Part shown: positions 16,392-24,816 of the stretch, piece by piece
How positions within the stretch are numbered: the first letter of the stretch is position 1
Layout: each line of letters starts with the position of its first letter
The notes under the pieces: model-generated
The model's input: only the letters and a program-made list of their open reading frames with translations
Database searches by the model: none
What the model was told of the DNA's origin: nothing
Source of the DNA: Candidatus Gracilibacteria bacterium GN02-872
GTDB taxonomy: Bacteria; Patescibacteriota; Gracilibacteria; BD1-5; UBA6164
Direction: 5' to 3'
Assembly: GCA_003260325.1 (NCBI GenBank)
Contig: MOLU01000010.1
Location: forward strand, 1-24,816
Length of the DNA: 24,816 nt
Translations under genes and position numbers: made by a program

Positions 16392-17594
16392 ATGAATTAT
16401 TTCTGATTTCAACTTTGAAGAGAATGGAAACTTTCTATTGCAGAGATTTTAGCTATTTTCCCTGATTCTGAGATACTTTTTTCTGGAAGTTCAGTACTTA
16501 TTTTGTGAAATATTTTAAAAGAAGATATTTCTACCAATTTTTCTAAGATTGGATGAACTATAAAAATTTTTGAATTAGATTTTTTTGCAAATATTGAAGA
16601 TATTTATGAAAGTATTTTAGAAACAGCTTTAAATACAGAATGAAAGTTTAAATACAGCTTAAATTTATTTTGAGACAAGAGTTTGAAGCTTGAAAATATT
16701 CTCAAAAAAACAAAAAATTTACTGAAAAATAAATCAATTTCAGCGAGATATTTCAACAAAGATGATTGAAAAAATCTTAGCTCTGCACAGATTTTGGGAA
16801 ATTCCATTTTGAAAAAGTGACTTGATTTCAATATTATAAATTTGTGAAATATTTTTTACTTTGGAAAAACTCTTGAAGTTCAGGATATAGATGCTTACAG
16901 TAAAAGAGATTTTTCAAAAAACCGTGATATGCAGGTTGGTATGCTGCCTCCAAAGCTTTGTCAGATGATGATAAATATCTGAAAAGAAAGTAAAGATTGT
17001 GAATCAAAAAATGTTTATGATCCATTTGTTTGACTCGGTACAGTTTTGATTGAAGCTTTAAATATGTGAATTCCTCAAGTTTTTTGAAGTGATTTAAGCG
17101 AAAAAATGGTAGATGAATCAAGAAAAAATATTTCTGATTTTATAAGTAAAAATTTATTAAAAAATATTTCTTTTAAAATTGAGAAATTAAATGCAAAATT
17201 TATAAATGAAAGTGAAATTTTACAAAAAGAAAAAATTGATTTAATTGTTACAGAATGATATCTTTGAGAAATAATGACGAAAAAAAATATTTCTCTTGAT
17301 AGGATAAATAAGCAAAAAGAGAGCTTACTTTCCATTTATTCAAAATTTTTTGAAAATTTAGCAAAAGTGGATTTTCCTTGAAGAATTGTGATTTGCTTCC
17401 CTTTTTGGGAACTAAATGGAAAATTTATTTATTTTAATGAAATTCTTGAAATTTTAAATAAATTTTGTGTAATTGAAAATATTTTTAAAAATAGTGAAAT
17501 AAACCTATCTTCTAAATCTGGAAGTTTGCTTTACAAAAGAGAAAAACAACTTGTTTGAAGAGAAATATTTAAGCTAAAAATTAAAAAAATCTAG
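16392..17594 (+). CDS. THUMP/Trm11-like RNA (guanine-N2) methyltransferase
   Basis: 400 aa. The N-terminal half is diverged and fits a THUMP-type RNA-binding region. The catalytic half has RDMQVGMLPPKLCQMMIN, where R-DM..GMLPPKLAQ-MIN is the hallmark of the Trm11/Trm-G10 branch of UPF0020 methylases, followed by VYDPFVGLGTVLIEALNMG (SAM-binding motif I), GSDLSEKMVDESRKNI and the catalytic-type LIVTEGYLGEIM (usual form D-P-P/Y). Such enzymes methylate tRNA at G10 or a related position. The bacterial target is not established here. Nearly all motif glycines are TGA codons. The TAG stop lies in the left arm of the terminator. Confidence 0.85.
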
Positions 17595-17616
17595 TAAAAA
17601 CTAGATTTTTATTTTT
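17586..17616. terminator. Bidirectional terminator between the methyltransferase gene and nrdA
   Basis: AAAATCTAGT and ACTAGATTTT arms with an AAAA loop, T-rich on both strands beyond the stem; it spans the TAG stop and lies 8 bp from the nrdA stop. Confidence 0.88.
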
Positions 17617-17623
17617 CAAAAAT

Positions 17624-19318
17624 TTACGCTTCACAACCAGCACAAACTATTTTTCTGCTTAATTCTTGAGCAGCTGATTTAGAGTGTTGGTAATAAAGTG
17701 TTTTGATTCATTGTTTCCAAGCATCTATATAAAGCGCGTTTATATCTTTTGCTGAAGTGTTTGGGTGAATCATCAAGTTCAAGCTTTGACCTTGATCAAT
17801 AAATTTTTGTCTGTCAGCAGCTTGATCAATTATCGCGTACTGATTGATTTCTGAAAAAGTTTTGAAAATATTTTTTTCTCTGTCAGTCAAAAATTCTAAA
17901 TGCTGAACTGAACCATCTCTATCTCTAATTGATTTCCAAACTTCTTTTGTGTTTTGTCATTTTTCTTCAAGCAATTTCTCAAGTTCCCTATTTTTTATAG
18001 TGATTTTGATTTTTGCCATATCTTTTACATAACAATTTGACCACCAAGGCTCGATACTCTGAGAAACTTGTCATAAAATAAATGCTGAAGAAGTTGTTGG
18101 AGCCACAGAAAGCAAAGTTGTATTTCTTCTTCCATATCATTTCAAAATCTTTGGTTCTCAATATTCTTTAGCCATTTCTGCAGAAGCTTTGTAAGCTCTT
18201 TCTTTTATAAATTTAAATATTTCTTTATTCAATTCATAAGCTTCAGCATCTTCAAAAGCTATCATTTTTGATTGTAAATATGAATGCCACCCTACAACTC
18301 AAATACCGATTGCTCTGTGTCTTTTTGCAAATTTATAAGCTCTTTTCATAAATTCAAAACTGTCATTGTCTTCTTTACTATCACTTTCTTTTAAATCTTT
18401 TAATTTATCCAAAAAATCTGTCATTACAGCATCCAAAAAGTATGTCAAAGTTTCTACAGCATCTGTATCTTTCCATTCATCATAATAAAAAATATTCATT
18501 GAAGACAAATCACAAACAAAAGATTCTTCTTCATTTGAAGGAAGCATTATTTCACTACACATATTTGATGCGTAGATTTTCATTTCTTTTTCTTTATAAA
18601 CGTCAACTGTATTGTTATTAACATTATCAGTAAAGAAAATATAAGGATAACCCATTTCTCATCTTCTTTGGATTACTTCAGCCCAAAGAGCTCTTTTTTC
18701 TTCGTCTCAAGCGATCATTTCATTTAACCACTTATCTGTAACAGTTACTCAATGTGTAAGTTTTTGAATAGGATTTCATTCTGTTCATATTTTTAAAAAC
18801 TCTTTTGCATCTGGATGTTCAAGAGGTAAATATGGTGAAAAATGTCCTCTTCTAACTGAACCTTGACTTACAACATCAATCAATGTTTCAAATAATTTCA
18901 TAAAATGAACAGCTCCTGAAGAAAATCAATTATCTTTTATAGTTGATCACCTTGGTCTCAAAGCTCAAAAATATCCTGAAGCTCATCATCCAAATTTACT
19001 CATCATTCAAACTTCAGCTTGAGTAAAAAGTATATCTCACATTGTGTCTCAGATATAAGATCCAAAACAACTTATTGGAAGTCACCTTTTTAATCAAAAA
19101 TTTGACCAAATTGGTGAAGAAAGTGAATAATATCACTTTTTCATATAATCAAAAAATTTCTCTGAAAATCATTTTTTATCAAGAATTTTTTCCGCTCTAT
19201 CAGCTATAAATTTCAGCCTTTGCTCAACTGTTTCACCATTTACTAAGTAACCATTTTCTAAATAAGCTTTTGAATATTCATTTAGCCATCTTATTTCTGA
19301 GTTCCCTTTATTTTCCAT
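17624..19318 (-). CDS. nrdA: Class I ribonucleotide reductase catalytic subunit (alpha), without ATP-cone
   Basis: 564 aa. The catalytic residues are all visible: PISCFGSY (first active-site Cys), NMCSEIMLPS (N-x-C-x-E, thiyl-radical Cys), FVCDLSSMN (second redox Cys), APTTSSAFILGQ with SIEPWWSN, the tyrosine pair TLYYQHSK for radical transfer, and a C-terminal CAGCEA (CxxC for re-reduction). It converts NDPs to dNDPs with NrdB. The N-terminus (SEIRWLNEYSKAYLENGYL) enters the α-barrel directly. It lacks the ~90-residue ATP-cone of E. coli NrdA; the partner NrdB carries one instead. It is the last gene of the nrdB-ASCH-nitroreductase-nrdA operon, 26 nt after the nitroreductase. Confidence 0.95.
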
Positions 19319-19344
19319 ATTTTATGTTTTAAAATTATTAAATA

Positions 19345-19947
19345 TTAATTTATATATTCTGCAATATATTTTTGTTCTAGCCTTTTTTTGTTTGTTTGGT
19401 GTTCTTGCTTTGCATATCAAATAACAAGAGCAAAAACAGTAGAATATCATTTTTCATTTAAATGAAGAACTTTATCATAGTTTTCTCTGTTTAACAGTCA
19501 AATCGGACAAGAATCTATTTTTTTCTCTGCCAAAAAACTTATAACATTTCAAAGAGCAACTGAAACCTGAGAAATAGCCCAAACCTCTTTTTCTAACTCT
19601 GACATAGAGTCCATAAATCATTTTATTCACTCATAAACCTGATTTTTTTCTTTCTGTCAAATTACTTCAAAAATATGCTCATCATCTATATGATTTTTTC
19701 TAGCAAAAACAAGCAAATGCGAGTTTGTTCAAACTTGTTCTTGATTTAATGAGTGAGTTTGCAAGCTCTTTTTTAAATTTTTATCTTCTATTATAAATAA
19801 CTTCCAAGGTTGAATATTTAACATTGAAGGAGAAAGTCTGAAGACTTCAACTATTTCATTTAAATCACTTAAAGATACTTTTTTGTTTTCATCAAATTCT
19901 TTGCAAGAATATCTTTCTGCAAAATTTTTTAAAAAATTTGTTTCCAT
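19345..19947 (-). CDS. Nitroreductase-family flavoprotein
   Basis: 200 aa. An N-terminal ERYSCKEFDENKKVSLSDL corresponds to the FMN-contacting R-S-(x)-R/K-F motif. FRLSPSMLNIQPWKLFIIED is the substrate/FMN segment (usual form SPS..N.QPW). CPIGLLNRENYDKVLHLNEK, with VFALVIGYAKQ near the end, matches the C-terminal GYP..E region. The family uses FMN and NAD(P)H to reduce nitro or quinone substrates. Its place between ASCH and nrdA suggests a possible redox role for ribonucleotide reductase, for example radical-cofactor maintenance, but this is inference from position only. Gaps of 32 and 26 nt to its neighbours fit one transcript. Confidence 0.82.
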
Positions 19948-19979
19948 ATTTTTAAATTTATTAAAATAAACTTTATTTT

Positions 19980-20312
19980 TTAAATTTTTTTAATTTCAAT
20001 TGCTACAACTCAAAATTTTTTTTCATCTTCCGGAGAATAAAATTTGTAATAAACATTGTTTACTGCATCATCTATACTTTCCGCGTCAGGAATAACTTTT
20101 TCAAATCACAAATTTTCCATCATTTTAGAAAAATTTGCAAAAATATTTTTAGAAATAATTTCAAATTTTTCTTTTGTATCTTCAAATTCCAAAATATCTC
20201 AAACTTGCATTTCTGCAAATTTTCATTTATTTAATCTTCATTCAAAAATTTTTTGTCAGTTTAAAATAAAAGTTTTATAAGGTTCCTGCACATTAAGTAA
20301 ATAAGTCATCAT
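19980..20312 (-). CDS. ASCH-domain protein
   Basis: 110 aa (109 if the second of two adjacent ATGs is used). After a short lead, KTFILNGQKIFEGRLNKGKF then MQVGDILEFED is the ASCH/PUA-like signature (G-K-E-R..., ..GD-i-F). A C-terminal YYKFYSPEDEKKFGVVAIEI matches the last strand (yY....GV.AI.l). ASCH domains bind RNA or nucleotides, and some hydrolyse modified nucleosides. Here it lies 20 nt after nrdB and before the nitroreductase and nrdA, so it may act in nucleotide metabolism or as an operon regulator. The specific function is unknown. Confidence 0.8.
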
Positions 20313-20332
20313 AATTACTTATCTAAAATTTA

Positions 20333-21607
20333 TTAAAACAAATCATTACTTGTCACACTTTTTGCTCTTTTGTTGTAGTTTATTGATCTTTTAACAAAAA
20401 AGTCTCCATGCTTAGTTGACATAATTTCATCATCAAACCAATCTGTTTTTTGCAATTCTTTTTCATCTACTTCAAATATTCTTTCTATTCAAATAGAATC
20501 AAGAGAATTGTTTAATCTATTTTTTACAAATTCATAAACCGTCTTTTTTGGTAAGAAATCAAGTTCTCAATCCTCAAAAATCCAATCAATAATAGTTTTC
20601 TCAGCCTCATAAGATTTCTTACAAGCATTTTTGATAACTTCTATAAATTCATCATCAAACCATTCTGGATGCTCAGATTTAATAATATTTATCAAATCAA
20701 TTCCAAACATTCAGTGAATTTGTTCCTCTTTACTTGTAGCTTCTACAACATTTGAAATTCATTTAAAAATATTTCTGTATTTGTTAAATGACATTATAAT
20801 TAAGAATTGTGAGAAAAGTGAGACATGCTCTATAAATAGAGAAAAAAGTAAAATATTTCTAGTATAATTTTTATCAGTGTTTACTTTTGCTCAACTTGTA
20901 TATTCCTCTAAATACTCAATTCTTTTCATAATTGGTGGAATATCTTTTATTCTTTCAAAATCTGAATTTAATCAAAGAATTTCAAGTAAATGAGAATACG
21001 CATCCATATGTCTAACTTCACTTTCAGCAAAAGTATCTCAAACAGATCCTATTTCTGGTTTTGGCAACCTAGAATAAACATTTCACCAAAATGTTTTTAC
21101 AGCAACTTCAATTTGAGCTATAGCAAGCATCGCATTTTGAATTGCATTTCTTTCACTTGGAGAAACATTTATTTTAAAATCTTGGATATCTCAAGTAAAG
21201 TTAAACTCTGTATGAAGCCAATAACTATGCCTGATAGCATCTACATATTCATAAAGTTCTGGGTATTCATAAGGTTTCAAATTTATTCTTGGTTTGAAAA
21301 TATCTCTTTTTCTTTCTTTTATTTTACTTTCTCTATAAAGAATATATGATTTTGCTGCATCATAAAAACCAAGTTCCATCAAAGTTCTTTCAACTACATC
21401 TTGGATATGTTCAACAGTTGGAATACATTCATTTTTTTCTTCACATTCTTTTTCTAAATATTCATTTACTTTTTCTGCTACTTTTTTAGCATCATTAAGA
21501 TTTTTATTTCAAACTGATTCAAGTCATTTATATACAGCTCTCACGATTTTATCTATATTGTAAGATTCTATCTCACCTGATCTTTTCTTTATTTTCTCTA
21601 TTTCCAT
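20333..21607 (-). CDS. nrdB: Class I ribonucleotide reductase radical subunit with N-terminal ATP-cone
   Basis: 424 aa. Residues 1 to about 90 are an ATP-cone: IKKRSGEIESYNIDKIVRAV, then CIPTVEHIQDVVERTLMELG and AAKSYILYRESK, the normal allosteric module of NrdA. The ferritin-like core follows: SPSERNAIQN (first acidic ligand), AESEVRHMDAYSHLLEI (E..H ligands, with Tyr four residues after His as in E. coli Y122), an Ile-Glu-His helix (IEHVSLFSQF) and SKEEQIHGMFG (E..H). The C-terminus KSVTSNDLF is the docking tail for NrdA. The radical tyrosine is present, so a tyrosyl-radical cofactor is likely. ATP-cones on NrdB are known (Leeuwenhoekiella blandensis) but uncommon. It heads the operon and has palindromic operator candidates upstream. 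Confidence 0.93.
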
Positions 21608-21640
21608 AATTTCAAAAAGTTATGTATATAAGTAAAAATT

Positions 21641-21690
21641 GTGTACATTATTTTGTACACTTATTTTCTAAATGTATACCAAATATACAT
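21641..21690. promoter_or_regulatory. Paired palindromes upstream of nrdB: NrdR-like operator candidates
   Basis: GTGTAC (21641-21646) and GTACAC (21655-21660) form one inverted repeat; ATGTATA (21672-21678) and TATACAT (21684-21690) form a second. Centres are about 30 bp apart, near three helical turns, as NrdR boxes are. The motifs do not match the classical NrdR consensus closely. They lie 34-83 bp before the nrdB ATG, where the promoter should be. Confidence 0.5.
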
Positions 21691-21941
21691 CGATTTTTTT
21701 ATTTTTCAAATTTATTTTTATAAATATGTTAAAAATATTTTTTATGATTTACAAGCTAAAAAATATATGTTTTTAACATTTATAATTTTAAAAATTATTT
21801 TTATTTTTTTGCAAACTTTTTTTAGAAATTTTTGTTAAAAAATATTTTATAGCTTATTTAAGATGAAATAAATCAGTTTTTAACAAAAAATATTATTTTA
21901 AAAGATAATTTAATAATGTCAATAAAAAATAGTTCAGAGAT
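21691..21941. other. AT-rich gene-free region with inverted repeats
   Basis: About 250 bp, almost all A and T. GTTAAAAATATTTTTTA (from about 21728) pairs imperfectly with the TAAAAAATATATGTTTTTAAC arm ending at about 21780. A second GTTAAAAAATATTTT lies at about 21834, with a TTTTTAAC partner near 21880. No CDS, tRNA or known RNA is seen. It separates the native nrd operon from island 3. Confidence 0.4.
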
Positions 21942-21969
21942 TTGGAAAATTCTTTCATTTCTGTATAAT
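21942..21969 (+). promoter_or_regulatory. Promoter of island 3
   Basis: TTGGAA (21942-21947), a 16-bp spacer and TATAAT (21964-21969), 34 bp before the ATG at 22004. Confidence 0.6.
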
Positions 21970-22003
21970 AAAAGAGTTTTGGGGATTAACCTAAATTTTA
22001 TTT

Positions 22004-22502
22004 ATGGTTACTTTTAAAACAATGGTAATAGTTCTTTTGTTCATACATACAGGAGAAACCATATAATTATCTTTCAAAGGGGTATCATATAATACTTGAT
22101 GATGCAAGTAATTCTAGTTATCATCCAAATGCTTGGGTTGAGATTAGAACTAAAGATTTTTATTATGGTTCTGGTTATAAAGCTATAAACATAAAAAATA
22201 ATCCTGGTGCTGCTGCTCAACTTATAGCAAAAGATCCTATTAGGTTAGGAGAAATGTACAATGTATATGTAAGGCTTACCCCAGATCCAAATTATACAGA
22301 CAAAGCTGAATACTCAATACAAATAAATAATAAAACTATAGATACTACAACTCGTAATCAGAGATTTATAAAAAGGGGAGAAAATCATCTTTTGTTTCAG
22401 AATATCCCTATAAAAGCAGGTAGTAAGGTAGACATACTTGTTAAAAACAAAGGTACAGGAACATATATGGCAGTAGATGCCTATATCTTGATACCTAGAT
22501 AA
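22004..22502 (+). pseudogene. Golvesin-C-like domain gene, standard code, frameshifted
   Basis: Two frames make one product. ATG 22004 gives MVTFKTMVIVLLFIHTGETI, a signal-peptide-like leader, then TAA at 22064-22066. The next frame is open from 22032 to 22502 without a usual start codon until 22254. Skipping one A near 22061 joins them as ..GET-YNYLSKGY... The body (about 147 codons) reads IILDDASNSS, W, DFYYGSGY, GEMYNVYVRLTPDP, AEYSIQINN, NHLLFQNIP and AVDAYILIP. That order resembles the golvesin C-terminal β-sandwich, often attached to extracellular polysaccharide-acting enzymes. The frameshift could be an assembly indel, decay or +1 recoding. All ten glycines are GGN and the stop is TAA. 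A start at 22254 would lack half the domain and a secretion signal. Confidence 0.65.
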
Positions 22503-22520
22503 AAATTATTACTACTTTTT

Positions 22521-22548
22521 GTAGCTACCAAAAGTAGCTACTTTTTTT
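22521..22548 (+). terminator. Terminator of island 3
   Basis: GTAGCTAC (22521-22528), loop CAAAA, GTAGCTAC (22534-22541), followed by seven T. Confidence 0.9.
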
Positions 22549-22565
22549 AAAATTAAAATTAAACT

Positions 22566-23252
22566 ATGAAAAAACTAATTATCTTATTTATCACAATAAT
22601 ATCTTTATCTTCTTGTTTTAATAAAGATATAGAAAAAACTCAAACTTGAGCTATAAATCAAACTTGAACTACAGAAGTAAATACTTGAGAAATAGAAGAA
22701 AAAACAGAAAAGTACTGAGATGTAGAAATAGTAGGCTTCCCTGCAAATCAAATAGAAAAACTTGATAAAATTCCTTATCCTATACTTTCTGATAAAGAAC
22801 CAATCTGTAAAGAGTGAGAACAAAAAGTAAAAGTAGAGGAGGGTAATATGACTTACTGTATATCAAAAGAGTATATGTGATGTGATAATATGTGATGTAT
22901 GACCTTTACTAAAGATGATTCAGGAAAATATTATGAACAAATGGATATGAGTAAATCTTTTGAAATAGTTAAGCCTGATGATCAAAAGTGATATTCAAAA
23001 ATATCTGGTACATATGTTTTTCCAAAAGAAACTAGAAAACTAATAAGAGTTCATGAAGATGAAAATTTTTATTCTAAAGTTTACAATTTTTGAGAATTTT
23101 TTATAATAGATACATTTGAAAAAAATAATAATTCTTATTATGATTCTGAGTTATATATCATAAAAAATAATCATTACTTAGCTAGTATTAAATACAACAA
23201 AGAAAATCCTGATGCAAAAAGATTTTTAGAAACTCTTTATATTCCTGAATAA
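22566..23252 (+). CDS. Unknown lipoprotein, native code 25
   Basis: 228 aa. MKKLIILFITIISLSSC is a lipoprotein signal with lipobox LSS|C. A low-complexity Thr/Gly/Glu linker (TQTGAINQTGTTEVNTGEIE) follows, in which several Gly are TGA. The globular part has EPICKEGEQKV, MTYCISKEYMGCDNMGCMTF (four cysteines in a cluster) and a C-terminal region with SKISGTYVFP, YNFGEFFIIDTF and DSELYIIKNNHYLASI. No family is recognised. The cysteine-rich stretch could hold disulfides. It begins 18 bp after the island 3 terminator but, unlike island 3, uses TGA for Gly and has no SD, so it belongs to the resident genome. Confidence 0.8.
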
Positions 23253-23256
23253 AACT

Positions 23257-23288
23257 AAAAAGCTAGAAATAAATATTTCTAGCTTTTA
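23257..23288. terminator. Bidirectional terminator between lipoprotein gene and miaB
   Basis: AAAAGCTAGAAATA (23258-23271) pairs with TATTTCTAGCTTTT (23274-23287), a 14-bp stem with a 2-nt loop; the miaB stop overlaps its right edge. Confidence 0.88.
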
Positions 23289-24689
23289 TTCAACTAAGCT
23301 TCATTTTATCACATATCTATCAAGTTCTTCAAGTTTTACTTTTGATAGGTCTCAAATTTTTACTTCTTTTCCTTCTGGAACAGTAAAATACACTTCTTTA
23401 AAATTTCTAGTTCTTCAAAAAAAATATTCATCTTTTTGACCAGAAACTAGCACATCTTCTACAGTTCAAAGCATTTTTTGATTTCTTTTTAATATTGATT
23501 CTAGGAGTTTATCATTTAGTATATGCCATCTTTCAGCTTTTTGTTTATCTGTTATATCATCTGGAAACATTTTACTAGCTATGGTTCCAGTTCTCACACT
23601 ATAACGAGCATTATAAGCAAAATCAAATTCACATTCATCAAAAGCTTTTACTGTATCAGCAAACATTTCATCTGTTTCTCAAGAAAATCAGACAATTATA
23701 TCTGTAGAAATAGAAAAATTTGGGTCTCTGCTTCTCAAATAATCAACTATTTTTTTGAAATCTTCATACTTATGTCTTCTATTCATTTTTTTCAGAACTT
23801 TATTATTTCCAGATTGCAAAGCAAAATGAAGATAATTACAAGTTGATTTTAGGTCAAAATGTGCATCTAAAATATCTTGAGTCATATCATGAGGATTACT
23901 TGAAGTAAATCTAACTCTATCAAGACCTTCTATTTTATCAAGTTCTTCAAGTAATTGTCTGAAAGGAGATTTTCAAAGTCAATCATTCCATTTACTTTTT
24001 TCTTCATTCCAATGCTTTTTGTCAACAAATTGCTTTCCGTAAGAATTAACATTTTGTCAAACCAAAGTTATTTCTTTTGCTCAAGCTTTTACTGCTTCTT
24101 TTGCTTCTTGTACTATTTCTTCTATTGGTCTACTGTTCTCTGAACCTCTTGTATAAGGCACAATACAAAATGTACAATAATTATCACATCAAGTTTGTAT
24201 AATTATTGTGGCTGAAGATGGATTTTCTCTCAATTGTTTTGATTTTAAATAATCATCAAATTTATAGTCATTTCAAATGCTTTCTCAGTAAATTTGAGTT
24301 AACATTAGAGGCAAAAATTTTATATCCTCTATTCTCAAAGTGAAATCCAAAAATCACTTAGTTCTAGGGAAAAGCTTGTCATCATTGTTAAATATTTCAG
24401 AGCTATCTTTTAGCAAATTTATTTTTTTACTTTTATTTCTGTCTCTTTTATAATTAGTTAAATATTTTTCTCAAAGACCAGTTCTTCTTACCATACAACC
24501 TGTAATTCAAATCTTTATTTCGTGAGCGATTCATTTTTTTTTGTTTTCTGCATTTATTTTTTTTATTTCTTCTATCATTCAAAATACTTTGTCTTCTCAT
24601 TTTTGTCTCACAGAACAAGTGTTAAAAATAACTAAATCTGCTTGTTCTATTGTGGCAGATCTCATAAAACCTGATTGCAATAAAATCAT
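23286..24689 (-). CDS. miaB: tRNA-2-methylthio-N6-isopentenyladenosine synthase, N-terminus missing
   Basis: 467 codons are readable up to 24689. The N-terminal methylthiotransferase domain retains [18 protein letters not shown] and ITGCMVRR, two of the three cluster cysteines; the first (..GCQMN..) lies beyond the end. The radical SAM motif [19 protein letters not shown] (C-x3-C-x2-C) is intact, followed by [39 protein letters not shown] and STDIIVGFSGE. A TRAM domain closes it ([13 protein letters not shown]). It uses SAM and Fe-S clusters to add a methylthio group to isopentenylated A37 of tRNA. A native insertion lies between the N-terminal and radical SAM parts (basic NKSKK region). The ATG at 24687-24689 is internal, not the true start. 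Confidence 0.93.
23990..24116 (+). repeat. 127-bp direct repeat, copy 1 (genuine miaB sequence)
   Basis: Identical to 24690-24816. In this copy the sequence is in frame with miaB and encodes the part after the radical SAM motif ([30 protein letters not shown]). Confidence 0.95.
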
Positions 24690-24816
24690 ATTTACTTTTT
24701 TCTTCATTCCAATGCTTTTTGTCAACAAATTGCTTTCCGTAAGAATTAACATTTTGTCAAACCAAAGTTATTTCTTTTGCTCAAGCTTTTACTGCTTCTT
24801 TTGCTTCTTGTACTAT
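24690..24816 (+). repeat. 127-bp direct repeat, copy 2 (probable assembly-end artefact)
   Basis: Exact repeat of 23990-24116 ending at the last base of the window. The offset is 700 bp, not a multiple of 3, so this copy is out of frame and replaces the real miaB N-terminus. 127 is a common maximum k in de Bruijn assemblers. Confidence 0.9.

Noticed and set aside
22004..22066. Programmed +1 frameshift in the golvesin-like gene
   Set aside because: No recognisable slippery motif or stimulatory structure; a simple indel is more likely.
23990..24816. CRISPR or tandem gene duplication from the 127-bp repeat
   Set aside because: Only two copies, 700 bp apart, the second ending exactly at the window end and out of frame with miaB.

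Overview
The window comes from a low-GC bacterium that reads UGA as glycine (NCBI code 25), as the CPR/Patescibacteria lineages Absconditabacteria (SR1) and Gracilibacteria do. Under the standard code almost every housekeeping gene is shredded. With TGA read as Gly they become single ORFs whose conserved glycines (P-loops, active-site loops) fall on TGA; in adk I count 10 TGA among 17 glycine codons. These native genes start at an ATG in an A/T-rich context with no visible Shine-Dalgarno.

Native layout, left to right: the 3' end of an AAA+ ATPase and a 688-aa unknown protein (+); a short PriA and dnaX (-); an unknown membrane protein (-); murE and a DUF4012 protein (-); dnaA (-); rnpB, adk, a Ppx/GppA-deoxyribosyltransferase fusion and a THUMP/Trm11-like methyltransferase (+); an operon nrdB-ASCH-nitroreductase-nrdA (-) in which the ATP-cone sits on NrdB; a lipoprotein (+); and the 3' part of miaB (-), which runs into the window end. 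Most convergent pairs share a hairpin terminator.

The striking part is three intergenic islands written in the standard code, all on the + strand. Island 1 (about 5797-6712) is a secreted NAGPA/DUF2233-like protein. Island 2 (about 10361-12170, between the DUF4012 gene and dnaA) is a tandem array of five small transcription units. Four of the five have TTGACA-16-TATAAT promoters, and all five end in a rho-independent terminator; the protein-coding units with recognisable starts carry strong AGGAG sites. It holds three small secreted proteins or lipoproteins, two clearly paralogous and one more distant, with two conserved cysteines, plus three tiny overlapping membrane peptides and a very short fourth unit. 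Island 3 (about 21942-22548) is a golvesin-C-like domain behind a signal-peptide-like leader, split by a frameshift. None of the 47 or so glycines in these genes uses TGA, and four island 2 ORFs stop at TGA, which a code-25 cell should read through. They look like recently acquired DNA from a standard-code, SD-using, AT-rich source.

The last 127 bases repeat 23990-24116 exactly, out of frame within miaB. This looks like an assembler k-mer end artefact, so the right end should not be trusted.
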